Assembly: GCA_938084885.1 (NCBI GenBank)
Contig: CALKGG010000084.1
Span: 1-46,624, forward strand
Source: an uncultured Acidimicrobiales bacterium
Lineage (GTDB): Bacteria; Actinomycetota; Acidimicrobiia; Acidimicrobiales; SHLQ01
Length of the DNA stretch: 46,624 bases
Direction of reading: 5' to 3'
Shown: positions 9,801 through 17,747 of the stretch, piece after piece
Position numbering within the stretch: the stretch's first letter is position 1
Layout: every line of letters begins with the position of its first letter
Program-made: the position numbers and the translations under genes
The notes under the pieces: model-generated
What the model saw: the letters and a program-made list of their open reading frames with translations, nothing else
Told to the model about the DNA's origin: nothing
Databases searched by the model: none

Positions 9801-10124
9801 CACGTGGCGTTGGTCGATCCGCTGGCGGCGGGGCTCGAGGCCGTGAACCCTGCTCTGGCTACGTCGCCGACGATTGTGAACCCCGGCCAATCCGGAGATG
9901 GGTACTATCGCCAGTGGTTCAACCACCAGAACCTTCGCAGCGATCGGGTCGAAGCTTTCGCGATTCGGTTGTGGGGCGGCACCTTTGAGTATTCCTATGT
10001 AGCCCAAGCCACCATTCCGGGGTCCTTTGTCGTGCCGCCCGCGACAGCCGAGGAGATCTTTACCCCCGAGGTGTTCGGCCGCAGCGGTTCAGACCGGGTC
10101 GTCATTGTCGACCGCTCGTCGTGA
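3807..10124 (+). CDS. alpha-2-macroglobulin family lipoprotein lacking the thioester
   Basis: A 2105-residue bacterial alpha-2-macroglobulin, a surface-anchored protein of the protease-trapping family. The signal ends in lipobox V-A-S-A-C. Recognisable parts in order are: an Ig-like domain near 170-290; the MG2 hallmark 'DDRGVYRPGETV' at about 737; a bait-region domain from about 1225; a low-complexity acidic stretch near 1340-1353; the A2M domain with 'DLPDSLTRYRVMA' and 'LNFGDEFELPV' (about 1396-1500); a helical thioester-type domain from about 1590; and the usual C-terminal end with 'VPPATAEEIFTPEVFGRS'. Where the family has Y-P-Y-G-C-x-E-Q-x-x-S-R this protein reads Y1609-Q-F-E-S-A-D-G-L-A-S-R, so the thioester Cys, Glu and Gln are Ser1613, Asp1615 and Gly1616. 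No pbpC (PBP1C), the common partner, is adjacent. The start may instead be the ATG at 3831, which has its own CGGAG eight bases upstream. Confidence 0.95.
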   Translation: MERLGEHPMANEKPVARSIRAPRAWTSVFLLLALVASACSSGDGDPESQTTPVLQQSEQSTSGDLVESLSFDEALSSSTSLQVRLSNGDPGAPVVEEARTELVEGQPLTNDEIDEVLRRVGLASETSTEAPAEVADVNRPAETLLPPTVDSRIDLPFPIDTNSPAVPAAPADGPLEVLRVQPEGDVNLAPFISVTFNEPMIPLSTLDQLDQLEVPVEITPSRETLAERGFVTRWRWLGTRTARLEVVPNGGIDGVGLGENATLDRLPGATEFTITVPAGTESVNGATLDGTQEFTFTTRTPEPLWVFGVDERMSLNPVMGVVFDQRVQPTAAIEAIEFESGDVTLVRLATADEVAAEMADPTSEFRWLDQPADHIVFVTPTEALVADTAVRLRVGPGVPSREGPLVGTGTVTENGRTFPPLELEDDGCANGCQPLQTLFARFSNEIDTDAFDPAWVTIRPELPGARVEVFSNVIAIGGATQSNTEYDVFFAAELTDIFGQTLGREARADFDIGDTRRAFAGPNNEFVITDPFADSPGLRYQTIDHDALRVRAWSVQPEQYEEFQRFSNGLFEGGWQQPGTWPELASFEVPVDRVDGTVVETTVDLSEVFAQTSGSIAVLVEPADDIDRNSRDYWNNRPVFTWVQSTNLAVDAFSDGSELLVWVTDLSTGEPIPDADVRLLGERNETLATNSNGLLSIDLDEARINGLDVSANGQRVVSPRSTWTMRANNRDGLWFVTDDRGVYRPGETVRLVGLYRWPSPNRQPTLTPNTSITYRVRGPRNNDLGSGEIEMNAFGGFNLAVDLPEGIDAGTARIVFNRGSNRWVHNVAVQDFRTPDFDASVDAVDAGPYVLGEPATFAASASYFAGGPLADSPVLWTVSTQGATFSPPNWGDFSFGEWSPPWFYGYDDVGFFGSGEMGPADIATFAATTDSSGRHLLQADFASRETPNRGDDGDDNGAVVIDQPSNVRFEATITDVNRQTISANTSVLVHPAEYYVGLRSDVSFVEPGEPLVVDAVVVDLEGAPVAGRSVEVTAGRIRESFVDGRFVSEVIDAQTCTVTSTTSQVNSVNSVDRDESMRCAFTPEAPGRWEISAVVSDEEGRQSRATLTQWVSGGTASSVNGLDGDVVTVIPNAESYAPEESAEILVQAPFANASGLLIVDRAGIQSVVSFSAPDGSAVLTVPIDSADVPNINIRVEMVGATDRRDSNGAILDNAPQQPAFATGHVRLDVATTERTLDVVAVPAATELAPGETTSVEVRVTNADGEPVDGAGVSVIVVDEAVLSLTGFELGDPIDSFYPEIGQTVTADLLRNSVLLSSPEIRVVGEATLDSGDDELVADEEAMEDEDEAMEDEDATADFVSGADQTPAETASEVSAPASSPRANNDETNEATIDLRDNFGPLAVFVPEEVTNADGSATITFDLPDSLTRYRVMAIANAGADTFGTGEAQITARLPLSVRPTAPAFLNFGDEFELPVIVQNLGDDPAEVDLAVSGENIQLTGATGMRVTIPANSRVEVRFPAQTEAVGTATMQIAATSTGFGDAAIVSIAVFTPATAEAFATYGALDDGTAVLHNLRTPDGVLAEIGGLDITTSSTAVSALTDAVLYLSDYQFESADGLASRIMAIAALRDVLEAFDAEGLPSANELDAQVQRDIDSLIALQNSQGTWSWWQGGEIAPWVTVQATHAMVLAEQNGFSVRAQALENGLNASRDIQNFFADENERTRQTRWATRAYGLYVVNVSGRDVSDEGMNLYREAGEDLDLGSAAQLLTVIDDEIVRAEILRRISNGAVETASAATFATDFGQNGYLIAHSNRRTDGIILDALVREDPENDLIVKAVNALLANQTRGRWNNAQENAFILLAMNEYFSTFEEVTPEFVAQAWLGQTYVHESAFEGRSTNTVTTRVPMSEVLAIGETGAGDSELIVRANGEGRLYYRLGLDYAPSDFDLDARDEGFVVVRTYEAIDDPSDVRLLDDGTWEIRAGANVRVTITMVADARRNHVALVDPLAAGLEAVNPALATSPTIVNPGQSGDGYYRQWFNHQNLRSDRVEAFAIRLWGGTFEYSYVAQATIPGSFVVPPATAEEIFTPEVFGRSGSDRVVIVDRSS

Positions 10125-10148
10125 CGGGCGAATGTATTGGCTGCGGAG

Positions 10149-10177
10149 TTGGTGCTTTCCGCCATTGTGGCTAGAGT
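10149..10177 (+). promoter_or_regulatory. candidate promoter of the rplC ribosomal operon
   Basis: TTGGTG (10149-10154), a 17-base spacer and TAGAGT (10172-10177) match the architecture found before infA and rplM. It lies just past the stop of the alpha-2-macroglobulin gene. Initiation near 10184 would give a leader of roughly 240 bases before rplC. The roughly 300 bases between 10125 and 10426 hold this promoter and the leader; I see no gene in them. Confidence 0.6.
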
Positions 10178-10311
10178 TACCGAGCTGTGCGTTCGACGTC
10201 GGCGCACGATGTCTTCGGGCAACGTGCATCGATAGCCGAACACCTGAGTCTCTCAGAACACAATCGACGTCTCACCAGGCCCCCGGACACCAGTGAGCAA
10301 AACCGAATCTT

Positions 10312-10341
10312 CGCTCCGCTTGGCTATGCCAAAGCGGAGCG
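10312..10341 (+). promoter_or_regulatory. strong stem-loop in the rplC leader
   Basis: The left arm at 10312-10324 (CGCTCCGCTTGGC) pairs with 10328-10341 through 13 base pairs with one bulged A and a three-base TAT loop. No run of T follows, so it is not a standard intrinsic terminator. Just downstream, 10352-10365 is a further near-palindrome (TGGGCCATGGTCCA). In other bacteria the S10-operon leader is the target of feedback by L4; whether this structure plays that part here is inference. Confidence 0.5.
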
Positions 10342-10426
10342 TTCGCGTGAGTGGGCCATGGTCCATGAGCCAACCGTACGAACTTTCACACCAAGGCTCG
10401 ATACAGAGCCCAAAGGAATGAGAACT

Positions 10427-11071
10427 ATGGCCACCAAAGCCATTGTGGGTGAAAAACTGGGAATGACGCAGGTCTGGCAGGACGACAAGGTCGTACCCGT
10501 GACTGTCCTGAAGGTCACGCCATGTCGCATCGTGCAGATCAAGCACCCCGAGACCGACGGCTACTCCGCTGTCCAGGTCGCGGTCGGCACCCAGAAAGAA
10601 CACCGACTTACCAAGCCAGCGCTCGGCCAATACGAAAAAGCCGGCGTCGATCCAGGAAAGAAGCTCATCGAGCTTCGCCTCGATGACGTCAGCGAGTTCA
10701 CTGTCGGCCAAGAAATTGGTGCCGACGTTCTCGCCGAAGGCGAACTCGTCGACGCAACCGGCGTCAGCAAGGGCCAAGGCTTCACCGGTGTAATGAAGCG
10801 TCACAACTTCAAGGGCCAACGCGCCAGCCACGGTGCGCACCGTGTGCACCGCATGCCCGGATCTGTTGGCCAGTGCGCAACGCCTGGTCGCATTTTCAAA
10901 GGCAAGAAGATGGCCGGACGCAGCGGTGGCCAAAAGGTCACCACGCAAAACTTGACCGTCGTCGAAGCCAACGCTGAGGAGAACCTGATCCTCGTGAAAG
11001 GCAACGTTCCCGGCCCCAAGGGCGGAACGGTATTGCTTCGCAACGCAAGCAAGAAGCAGGGAGCGAACTAA
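10427..11071 (+). CDS. rplC: 50S ribosomal protein L3
   Basis: A 214-residue L3, which binds 23S rRNA near the start of assembly and reaches the peptidyl-transferase region with its long loop. The start 'ATKAIVGEKLGMTQV' and the internal 'GQRASHGAHRVHRMPGSVGQC' region are typical. The open frame extends upstream to 10187, but the ATG at 10427 is chosen because AAAGGA stands nine bases before it and homologues begin here; the ATG at 10418 lies directly on that site. It is the first gene of the cluster: rpsJ, which normally precedes rplC, is absent. The stop overlaps the start of rplD by one base (TAATG). Confidence 0.98.
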   Translation: MATKAIVGEKLGMTQVWQDDKVVPVTVLKVTPCRIVQIKHPETDGYSAVQVAVGTQKEHRLTKPALGQYEKAGVDPGKKLIELRLDDVSEFTVGQEIGADVLAEGELVDATGVSKGQGFTGVMKRHNFKGQRASHGAHRVHRMPGSVGQCATPGRIFKGKKMAGRSGGQKVTTQNLTVVEANAEENLILVKGNVPGPKGGTVLLRNASKKQGAN

Positions 11072-11814
11072 TGCCATCAGTAGACGTCACCTCCGTGGCC
11101 GGCAAAAAGTCCGGAACCGCTGACCTCCCCGACCAGCTCTTTGGCATCGAGCCAAACGTCTCGGTCATGCACCAAGTTGTTACCGCCCAGCTCGCAGCTC
11201 GCCGAGCCGGCACACACTCCACCAAGACCCGCGCCGAACGGCGTGGCGGTGGCGCAAAGCCTTGGCGCCAGAAGGGCACCGGCCGAGCTCGCCAAGGTTC
11301 GATTCGTTCGCCACAGTGGCGTGGCGGCGGCATTGCTCACGGCCCAAAGCCCCGTGACTACAGCCAAAAAACCCCGAAGAAGATGATCAAGCTCGCCTTG
11401 GCGTCTGCACTGTCGGATCGTGCTGCTGATGGCAAGATCATCGTCGTCGACTCGTTCAACTTCGATACGCCAAAGACGTCAGCTGCCGCAAAGACGATTT
11501 CGGATCTCGGTCTTCAAGACGAGGGTCGTATCCTCTTGGTGCTGAGCGAAGACGACGCAAACGTTGCGTTGAGCTTCCGCAACATTGCCAATGTGCACGT
11601 ACTGCCGTCTGGCGAGCTGAACGCCTACGACGTGCTCGTGTCCGACACGGTCGTGTTCAGCAAAGATGCACTGCCCGTCGCCGATGCTCAGAAGCCAAAG
11701 GCCGCAAAGGCCGCAGCTCCCGTTGAAACGTCAGCTGACGAAGACGCCCAACCCGCACCCACCACCGACGCCGTTGCTGACGCACCGAGCGATGCGGTTA
11801 ACGAGGAGGAGTAA
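11071..11814 (+). CDS. rplD: 50S ribosomal protein L4 with acidic C-terminal tail
   Basis: A 247-residue L4, a 23S rRNA-binding protein lining the exit tunnel and in some bacteria the repressor of its own operon. The basic loop 'RGGGAKPWRQKGTGRARQGS' is diagnostic. The globular part ends near residue 200. The remaining ~45 residues are an Ala/Pro/Glu/Asp-rich tail ending in EEE that is absent from the usual ~200-residue L4. Start and stop are coupled to neighbours: TAATG overlap with rplC and a three-base gap to rplW. Confidence 0.98.
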   Translation: MPSVDVTSVAGKKSGTADLPDQLFGIEPNVSVMHQVVTAQLAARRAGTHSTKTRAERRGGGAKPWRQKGTGRARQGSIRSPQWRGGGIAHGPKPRDYSQKTPKKMIKLALASALSDRAADGKIIVVDSFNFDTPKTSAAAKTISDLGLQDEGRILLVLSEDDANVALSFRNIANVHVLPSGELNAYDVLVSDTVVFSKDALPVADAQKPKAAKAAAPVETSADEDAQPAPTTDAVADAPSDAVNEEE

Positions 11815-11817
11815 TCA

Positions 11818-12111
11818 ATGGCTGTTGATCACCGCGATGTACTCATTGCCCCAGTCGTTTCCGAGAAGAGCTACGCCCTCCTCGAAGAAAACGTGTACAC
11901 CTTCACCGTTGCTCCCGATGCGTCAAAGCCGGAAATCAAAAAGGCCGTCGAGACGCTCTTCGAGGTCGAAGTTCTCAAAGTAAACACGCTGAACCGCAAG
12001 GGAAAGCGCAAGCGCAACCGCCGCAACGGAACGTTCGGCAAGCGCCCAGATGCCAAGCGAGCAATGGTCACGCTCGTCGATGGTTACGAAATCGACCTGT
12101 TCGAGGTGTGA
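11818..12111 (+). CDS. rplW: 50S ribosomal protein L23
   Basis: A 97-residue L23, which sits at the tunnel exit and is the docking site for trigger factor and SRP. It shows the family pattern '[19 protein letters not shown]' at the N-terminus and '[17 protein letters not shown]' in the middle. AGGAGGA overlapping the end of rplD provides the Shine-Dalgarno. It lies between rplD and rplB with short gaps on both sides. Confidence 0.97.
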   Translation: MAVDHRDVLIAPVVSEKSYALLEENVYTFTVAPDASKPEIKKAVETLFEVEVLKVNTLNRKGKRKRNRRNGTFGKRPDAKRAMVTLVDGYEIDLFEV

Positions 12112-12117
12112 TGATCC

Positions 12118-12954
12118 ATGGCTCTTCGTAAACGCAAGCCAACAAGCCCCGGACGTCGCTTTCAGACGTCGTCAGATTTCTCCGAGATCACCAAGACGAC
12201 ACCTGAAAAGTCGCTGCTCGACAGCAAGTCCCGTACCGGCGGACGCAACAACTACGGTCGCAAGACCAGTCGTCACCGCGGTGGCGGTCACAAGAAGCAA
12301 TACCGCAAGATCGATTTCCGTCGCAACAAGGACGGCATTCCAGCCAAGGTCGCAGCGGTCGAATACGACCCGAACCGAAGCTGTCGCATTCTGCTCCTTC
12401 ACTACTTCGACGGACACAAGGCATACGTCCTTGCGCCAGAAGGTGTCGGCGTTGGCGAGATTCTCCAAAACGGCCAGGGCAGCGAAATCAAGCCAGGCAA
12501 CTGCCTGCCGCTTCGCTACATCCCGGTCGGTACCACCATCCACAATGTCGAACTCGCCCCTGGTGGCGGCGGCAAGATGAGCCGTTCGGCTGGATCGAGT
12601 GTGCAGCTCGTGGCAAAGGACGGCCCATATGCCATCCTTCGTCTGCCAAGCACCGAAATGCGCCGTGTGCCAATCGATTGCCGTGCCACTGTTGGTGTCG
12701 TTGGCAACTCTGAGCACGAGCTCATCAAGATCGGTAAGGCCGGTCGTAACCGCTGGAAGGGCGTCCGCCCACAGACCCGCGGTGTTGCAATGAACCCTGT
12801 CGATCACCCTCACGGTGGTGGCGAGGGCAAGACCTCGGGTGGTCGCCATCCGGTTTCCCCATGGGGCAAGCCAGAAATGCGCACCCGCTCAGATAAGAAG
12901 CAGTCCGACCAGATGATCATTCGCCGCCGCCGCAAGCGCGGATCGCGCCGGTAA
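12118..12954 (+). CDS. rplB: 50S ribosomal protein L2
   Basis: A 278-residue L2, essential for subunit joining and the peptidyl-transferase centre. It has the expected '[11 protein letters not shown]' start, the OB-fold with 'EYDPNR', and the highly conserved C-terminal loop '[17 protein letters not shown]', whose His is the residue next to the catalytic centre. Length is normal. It begins six bases after the rplW stop. Confidence 0.99.
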   Translation: MALRKRKPTSPGRRFQTSSDFSEITKTTPEKSLLDSKSRTGGRNNYGRKTSRHRGGGHKKQYRKIDFRRNKDGIPAKVAAVEYDPNRSCRILLLHYFDGHKAYVLAPEGVGVGEILQNGQGSEIKPGNCLPLRYIPVGTTIHNVELAPGGGGKMSRSAGSSVQLVAKDGPYAILRLPSTEMRRVPIDCRATVGVVGNSEHELIKIGKAGRNRWKGVRPQTRGVAMNPVDHPHGGGEGKTSGGRHPVSPWGKPEMRTRSDKKQSDQMIIRRRRKRGSRR

Positions 12955-12969
12955 AGAGGGTAACGAACC

Positions 12970-13248
12970 ATGCCACGCAGCCTCAAAAAGGGCCCGTTCG
13001 TCGACGAGCACCTGCTCAAGAAGGTCGACGCACTCAACGAAAAGAACGAGAAGGCCGTCATCAAGACCTGGTCACGTCGTTCCACCATCATTCCTGACAT
13101 GCTCGGCCACACCTTGGCCGTGCACGACGGACGCAAGCACGTACCGGTGTACGTCACCGAGTCGATGGTCGGGCACAAGCTCGGCGAATTTGCTCCGACG
13201 CGAACCTTTAAGTTCCACGCCGGTCAAGAGCGAGGAGCGCGTCGATGA
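12970..13248 (+). CDS. rpsS: 30S ribosomal protein S19
   Basis: A 92-residue S19, a head protein that contacts 16S rRNA with S13. The start '[11 protein letters not shown]' and the end region '[14 protein letters not shown]' are diagnostic. A good AGAGGGTAACGAACC ribosome-binding region precedes the ATG. The stop overlaps the start of rplV by four bases (ATGA), indicating translational coupling. Confidence 0.98.
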   Translation: MPRSLKKGPFVDEHLLKKVDALNEKNEKAVIKTWSRRSTIIPDMLGHTLAVHDGRKHVPVYVTESMVGHKLGEFAPTRTFKFHAGQERGARR

Positions 13249-14024
13249 CCGGTCCAAAGACGAACGAACGTCCAGGTACCCGTGCCTCGGTCAAGCACGT
13301 GCGTGCTTCGGCCTACAAGGCACGTGAAGTGCTCGACGAGATTCGCGGCCTCCACGTCGCCGATGCTGCCGATTATCTCACGTTGTGCGAACGCGGTATC
13401 GCCGAACCCATCAGCAAGCTGCTTGATTCGGCCGTCGCCAACGCCGAACACAACGACCTTCAAGACGCAGAAGAACTCTTCGTGTCCGCCTGCTACGCAG
13501 ACGAGGGTCCAACCATGAAGCGTTGGCGCCCACGTGCTCGTGGCCGCGCCACCCGCATCCGCAAGCGCACGTGCCACATCACCCTGATCGTGTCCCGCAT
13601 GGACGACGACAAGCTCGAGGTCAAACGCAACCGCGCCGAACGCCGCGGCGCCGCAAAGCCAAAGGCCGATCGCGCCGCACGTGTCGCGAAGTCCAAGGGC
13701 GACGAGGCTCCAGCAGACGAGGCAGTCGCAGAGACCTCAGCCGATGAGGGCGCAATCCCGCATCCACTCGAAGCCGACCTTTCGGTCGATGCGCCATACG
13801 GTAGCGGCAGCCACAAAGCACTCGATGACGAGACAATGCCCGACGGCTTCCCCATCAAGGGCAACGCCAACTCGGCCAAATACCACCAGCCAGACGGCCG
13901 TTGGTACGACCAAACGGTTGCAGAGGTCTGGTTCGCAGATCCTGCCTCAGCCGAAGCTGCAGGCTTCATCGAAGCCGGCAGCAAAGCAAAGTCTTCAGAC
14001 GCTTCGGAAGAAGAGGAAGAATAA
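13245..14024 (+). CDS. rplV: 50S ribosomal protein L22 fused to a sunset-like domain
   Basis: A 259-residue protein, about twice the normal L22 length. Residues 1-125 are a standard L22 (tunnel-wall protein), with '[20 protein letters not shown]' in the rRNA-contacting hairpin. Residues 126-180 are a charged, Ala-rich linker. Residues about 184-246 form a separate small domain with the signature 'PYGSGS...FPIKGN....YH.P.GRWYD.T.AEVWF....AEAAGF', which I recognise as the 'sunset' type also seen alone or on other actinobacterial proteins. The end is EEEEE. The function of the extra domain is not established; on the ribosome it would protrude from the solvent side near the tunnel exit. It overlaps rpsS by four bases. 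Confidence 0.95.
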   Translation: MTGPKTNERPGTRASVKHVRASAYKAREVLDEIRGLHVADAADYLTLCERGIAEPISKLLDSAVANAEHNDLQDAEELFVSACYADEGPTMKRWRPRARGRATRIRKRTCHITLIVSRMDDDKLEVKRNRAERRGAAKPKADRAARVAKSKGDEAPADEAVAETSADEGAIPHPLEADLSVDAPYGSGSHKALDDETMPDGFPIKGNANSAKYHQPDGRWYDQTVAEVWFADPASAEAAGFIEAGSKAKSSDASEEEEE

Positions 14025-14027
14025 TTC

Positions 14028-14945
14028 ATGGGTCAAAAGATCAACCCCTACGGCTTCCGTCTCGGTATTACCACCGATTGGAAGAGCCGCTGGTTCGCCA
14101 GCCGTGAGGACTACGCAAACTTCATCATCGAAGACTCGAACATCCGCAAGTTCATCATGAAGGACCTCCCTCATGCTGCGATTAGCCGGATCGAGATCGA
14201 GCGCAAGTCCAGCCGTGACAGCCTCCGTGTCGACGTGCACACCGCACGCCCCGGAATCGTCATTGGCCGCAAGGGCGCCGAAGCCGACCGCCTTCGTCAA
14301 GGCCTCGCAAAGATCACCGGCAACAACAAGGTGCAGCTGAACATCCAGGAGATCAAGACTCCCGAACTCGATGCTGCACTCATTGCCCAGGGCGTCGCCG
14401 ACCAGCTCCAGGGCCGTGTCGCATTCCGTCGTGCAATGAAGCGTGCCGTGCAGAATGCGCAGAAAGCGGGAGCCCTCGGTATCCGAGTGCAAACCTCCGG
14501 TCGCCTCGGCGGATCAGAAATGGCCCGACGCGAGTGGTACCGAGAAGGACAGGTTCCTCTGCACACGCTTCGTGCCGAAATCGACTACGGCTTCCGCGAA
14601 GCACACACCGCTGCAGGCCGCATTGGCGTCAAGGTGTGGATCTACACCGGCAACCGTCTTCCATACAAGAGCGAAGCGCAAGACAAGATCGCTCGCGAAG
14701 CGGCAATGGCCGTTGGCGAGACCTCTGGTCAGAACAAGCCACGCCAAGTCGTGTCGAGCCCATCGGCTCCTCGCAAGCCCGAGCCATCCGAAGAAGCCGC
14801 AGCACCGGCTGAGGAAGAGCTCGCACCATTGGTTCCAGAAGCGGATCCAGAGTTCGAAAAGCTCCTCGCAGAGGAAGAGGCCATCGAGGCTTCGACCCGT
14901 GAGAAGGGCGAAACACCCAACTTCCGTCCCGGCGACGCGGACTGA
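14028..14945 (+). CDS. rpsC: 30S ribosomal protein S3 with long acidic C-terminus
   Basis: A 305-residue S3, which forms the mRNA entry helicase site with S4 and S5. The start '[12 protein letters not shown]' and the KH domain with '[16 protein letters not shown]' are clear. The conserved globular part ends near residue 225. It is followed by about 75 residues rich in Pro, Ala and Glu, longer than in most S3 proteins. It begins three bases after the rplV stop. Confidence 0.98.
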   Translation: MGQKINPYGFRLGITTDWKSRWFASREDYANFIIEDSNIRKFIMKDLPHAAISRIEIERKSSRDSLRVDVHTARPGIVIGRKGAEADRLRQGLAKITGNNKVQLNIQEIKTPELDAALIAQGVADQLQGRVAFRRAMKRAVQNAQKAGALGIRVQTSGRLGGSEMARREWYREGQVPLHTLRAEIDYGFREAHTAAGRIGVKVWIYTGNRLPYKSEAQDKIAREAAMAVGETSGQNKPRQVVSSPSAPRKPEPSEEAAAPAEEELAPLVPEADPEFEKLLAEEEAIEASTREKGETPNFRPGDAD

Positions 14946-14959
14946 GAGCAGGTACCCAA

Positions 14960-15376
14960 ATGTTGATGCCCCGCAAGGTTGCACACCGAAAGCACCATCG
15001 TGGTCGCATGCGTGGAAACGCAAAAGGCGGCACCGAAGTCACGTTCGGCGATTACGGTCTCCAGGCTCTCGAGCCGGGATGGATTACCGCTCGCCAGATC
15101 GAGGCTGCACGTATTGCCATGACCCGTCACATCAAGCGTGGCGGCAAGGTTTGGATCAACGTGTTCCCCGACAAACCAGTGACCGAGAAGCCAGCCGAGA
15201 CCCGCATGGGTTCAGGCAAGGGCAACCCGGAACGCTGGGTTGCCGTTGTACGCCCCGGCAAGGTCATGTTTGAACTGTCGTTCCACGACGAAGAGGTGGC
15301 CCGCGCCGCCATCGACCGTGCCATCCAAAAGATGCCGATCAAATGCAAGTTCGTTAAGCGTGAGGAGGGCTTCTAA
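14960..15376 (+). CDS. rplP: 50S ribosomal protein L16
   Basis: A 138-residue L16, which helps position the A-site and P-site tRNAs and is added late in 50S assembly. '[16 protein letters not shown]' at the start and '[16 protein letters not shown]' are diagnostic. The ATG at 14960 keeps the Leu-Met-Pro-Arg start seen in homologues. The stop and the rpmC start share a base (TAATG). Confidence 0.98.
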   Translation: MLMPRKVAHRKHHRGRMRGNAKGGTEVTFGDYGLQALEPGWITARQIEAARIAMTRHIKRGGKVWINVFPDKPVTEKPAETRMGSGKGNPERWVAVVRPGKVMFELSFHDEEVARAAIDRAIQKMPIKCKFVKREEGF

Positions 15377-15609
15377 TGGCGAAGAAGAAGAAGCTGACAG
15401 AGATGTCGTATGGAGATCTCCTGACCCATCTCGACGAAGTATCCGAAGAACTGTTCAACCTGCGTTTCCAAAACGCAACGGGCCAGCTCACCAGCTCGTC
15501 TCGACTGGGACAGGTTCGCAAAGACAAGGCCCGAGCGTTGACCGAGATTCGTGCCCGTGAGATTGCGGCTGCTGAAGACGTTGACGCAGCAGAGGAGGTC
15601 GCCTCATGA
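15376..15609 (+). CDS. rpmC: 50S ribosomal protein L29
   Basis: A 77-residue L29, a small two-helix protein at the tunnel exit beside L23. '[14 protein letters not shown]' is the family signature. An acidic Ala/Glu/Asp tail follows the core and makes the protein slightly longer than usual. Both ends overlap neighbours: one base with rplP and four bases (ATGA) with rpsQ. Confidence 0.97.
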   Translation: MAKKKKLTEMSYGDLLTHLDEVSEELFNLRFQNATGQLTSSSRLGQVRKDKARALTEIRAREIAAAEDVDAAEEVAS

Positions 15610-15890
15610 GCGACGAGACAACAACCGAAGCGGCCGTCCGCGAGAACCCACGCAAGATTCGTGAGGGTGTCGTCGTGTCGACAGGCATGGACAAGACCGC
15701 AGTTATTGAATCGGTCGATCGTGTACGCCACCGCCGGTACGCAAAGACCGTGCAGCGCAGCACCAAGCTGTTTGCCCACGACGAAAACAACGACGCAAAC
15801 GTCGGCGATCTGGTCCGGATTCAAGAGACGCGCCCGCTGTCGAAGAAGAAGCGCTGGCGTCTCGTCGAGATCATCGAGAGGGCTCGCTAA
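15606..15890 (+). CDS. rpsQ: 30S ribosomal protein S17
   Basis: A 94-residue S17, a primary 16S rRNA-binding OB-fold protein. '[14 protein letters not shown]' and '[19 protein letters not shown]' are diagnostic. It has a short N-terminal extension of about 15 polar residues. It is coupled to rpmC by a four-base overlap and to rplN by TAATG. Confidence 0.97.
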   Translation: MSDETTTEAAVRENPRKIREGVVVSTGMDKTAVIESVDRVRHRRYAKTVQRSTKLFAHDENNDANVGDLVRIQETRPLSKKKRWRLVEIIERAR

Positions 15891-16258
15891 TGATTCAACA
15901 AGAGAGCCGACTCAAGGTCGCCGACAACTCTGGTGCACGGGAGATTCTGTGCATCAAGGTCCTCGGTGGCACCCGTCGTCGCTACGCAAGCATCGGTGAC
16001 GTCATCGTCGCCACCGTCAAGGACGCAAACCCAGGCGCGGCGGTCAAGAAGGGCGAGGTCGTCAAGTGCGTCGTCGTCCGTGTGAAGAAGGAAATTCGTC
16101 GCCCGGACGGCAGCTACATCCGTTTCGACGAGAACGCCGCTGTACTCATCAACGAAAACAATCAGCCCCGTGGAACCCGCATCTTCGGCCCGGTTGGTCG
16201 TGAGCTTCGTGACAACAAGTTCATGCGTATCGTGTCGCTCGCACCGGAGGTCCTCTAA
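15890..16258 (+). CDS. rplN: 50S ribosomal protein L14
   Basis: A 122-residue L14, which forms an intersubunit bridge and is the binding site of the silencing factor RsfS. The start '[19 protein letters not shown]' and the end '[19 protein letters not shown]' are nearly invariant in the family. Its stop is immediately followed by the rplX start. There is no promoter or terminator between rpsQ and rplN, so the S10 and spc blocks are read as one unit. Confidence 0.98.
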   Translation: MIQQESRLKVADNSGAREILCIKVLGGTRRRYASIGDVIVATVKDANPGAAVKKGEVVKCVVVRVKKEIRRPDGSYIRFDENAAVLINENNQPRGTRIFGPVGRELRDNKFMRIVSLAPEVL

Positions 16259-16567
16259 ATGAAGATCAAGAAAGGCGACCAGGTTCGAGTCCTGGCCGGC
16301 AAGGATCGTGGCAAGGAAGGCGAAGTTGTCTTTGCCCATCCCGCCAAGAACACCGTCGTTGTCGAAGGCATCAACCTCGTCAAGAAGCACCAACGTCCAC
16401 TCGGCGAAGGTAACCCTGGCGGCATTATCGACAAAAACATGCCAATGCATGTCAGCAATGTCGCAGTGATTAGCCCCAAGGACGGCAAGCCAACTCGTGT
16501 TGGTTACAAGTTCCTGACCGACGGCACCAAGGTGCGGGTCTGCAAGCGCACCGGAGCAGAACTCTGA
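16259..16567 (+). CDS. rplX: 50S ribosomal protein L24
   Basis: A 102-residue L24, an assembly-initiating 23S rRNA-binding protein with a KOW motif near the N-terminus ('[20 protein letters not shown]'). The middle '[10 protein letters not shown]' and '[11 protein letters not shown]' are also typical. It follows rplN without a gap and overlaps rplE by one base (TGATG). Confidence 0.97.
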   Translation: MKIKKGDQVRVLAGKDRGKEGEVVFAHPAKNTVVVEGINLVKKHQRPLGEGNPGGIIDKNMPMHVSNVAVISPKDGKPTRVGYKFLTDGTKVRVCKRTGAEL

Positions 16568-17133
16568 TGGCAACCGCAACAACTATCCCAACCCTGAAGA
16601 AGCAGTACTTCGACGAGATTCAGGCGCAGCTTCAAGCTGACCTTGAACTCCCGAACGTCATGATGGTCCCGAGGCTCGAGAAGATCTCGGTCAACATGGG
16701 CGTCGGCGAAGCTGCTCTCAACAAGAAGGCCATCGAAGGTGCACTCACCGACCTGTCGATCATCACCGGCCAGAAGCCATCGATCACCAAGGCCAAGAAG
16801 AGCATCGCAAGCTTCAAGCTTCGCGAAGGACAAACAATCGGCGCACGCGCAACCCTGCGTGGCGATCGAATGTACGAATTCCTCGACCGCATCATCTCGC
16901 TTGCGACACCACGTATTCGAGACTTTCGTGGGCTCCCAACCAAGAGCTTCGATGGTCGTGGCAACTACACCTTTGGTGTGACTGAGCAGCTGATCTTCCC
17001 CGAGATCAACTACGACGACGTCGACACCGTCCGCGGCATGGACATCACAATCGTGACGACCGCAGTCAACAACGAGCACGGCCGTGCGCTGCTCGATGCA
17101 TTTGGATTTCCATTTCGGAAGGAAGGCCAGTAA
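16567..17133 (+). CDS. rplE: 50S ribosomal protein L5
   Basis: A 188-residue L5, which binds 5S rRNA and contacts S13 and the P-site tRNA. '[15 protein letters not shown]' and '[21 protein letters not shown]' are family signatures. One-base overlaps on both sides (TGATG and TAATG) tie it to rplX and rpsZ. Confidence 0.98.
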   Translation: MATATTIPTLKKQYFDEIQAQLQADLELPNVMMVPRLEKISVNMGVGEAALNKKAIEGALTDLSIITGQKPSITKAKKSIASFKLREGQTIGARATLRGDRMYEFLDRIISLATPRIRDFRGLPTKSFDGRGNYTFGVTEQLIFPEINYDDVDTVRGMDITIVTTAVNNEHGRALLDAFGFPFRKEGQ

Positions 17134-17318
17134 TGGCAAAGAAGGCGCTTATCAATAAGCAGCAGAAGACCCCGAAGTTCAAGGTCCGCGCCTACACCCG
17201 ATGCCGCAAATGCGGTCGTCCACGCAGCGTGTACAAGAAGTTCGGCCTCTGCCGTATTTGTCTCCGAGAAATGGGACATGCCGGCGAGATTCCTGGTCTC
17301 AAGAAGGCCAGCTGGTAG
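17133..17318 (+). CDS. rpsZ: 30S ribosomal protein S14, zinc-binding type Z
   Basis: A 61-residue S14 of the short, zinc-binding class. Two CxxC pairs, Cys24/Cys27 and Cys40/Cys43, form the zinc site. The end '[17 protein letters not shown]' is diagnostic. It lies in its normal place between rplE and rpsH. A zinc-free long S14 paralogue, if the genome has one, is not in this window. Confidence 0.98.
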   Translation: MAKKALINKQQKTPKFKVRAYTRCRKCGRPRSVYKKFGLCRICLREMGHAGEIPGLKKASW

Positions 17319-17334
17319 GGGGAGGAGAACAACT

Positions 17335-17739
17335 ATGACAATGACCGACCCCATCGCAGACATGCTCACCCGTGTTCGTAACGCGAACACCGCAATGCAT
17401 GACGACGTTTCGATGCCGTCCAGCAAGCTCAAGGAGACGCTCGCAGAGCTGCTCAAGAGCGAGGGCTACATCACGAACTACACCGTTACTGACAACCCAT
17501 CCGGTCCCGGACGCGTCCTCAGTATCGACATGAAGTACTCACCAGAGCGCAAGCGCGTGATCTCGGGTATTACCCGTGTCAGCAAGCCTGGCCTGCGTGT
17601 GTACAGGAAGTCCAACGAGGTACCTCGGGTACTCGGCGGTCTCGGCGTTGCCGTGCTGTCGACCAACCGTGGCCTCATGACCGATCGCGAAGCACGTCGC
17701 CGCCGTATTGGCGGCGAGGTCCTCGCCTACGTCTGGTAG
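17335..17739 (+). CDS. rpsH: 30S ribosomal protein S8
   Basis: A 134-residue S8, a primary binder of the central domain of 16S rRNA and the classic spc-operon repressor in E. coli. '[13 protein letters not shown]' and '[21 protein letters not shown]' are diagnostic. The frame is open further upstream, but the ATG at 17335 is chosen because a very strong GGGGGAGGAG stands just before it and homologues start 'MTMTDPIAD'. Confidence 0.98.
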   Translation: MTMTDPIADMLTRVRNANTAMHDDVSMPSSKLKETLAELLKSEGYITNYTVTDNPSGPGRVLSIDMKYSPERKRVISGITRVSKPGLRVYRKSNEVPRVLGGLGVAVLSTNRGLMTDREARRRRIGGEVLAYVW

Positions 17740-17747
17740 GAGAAGCG

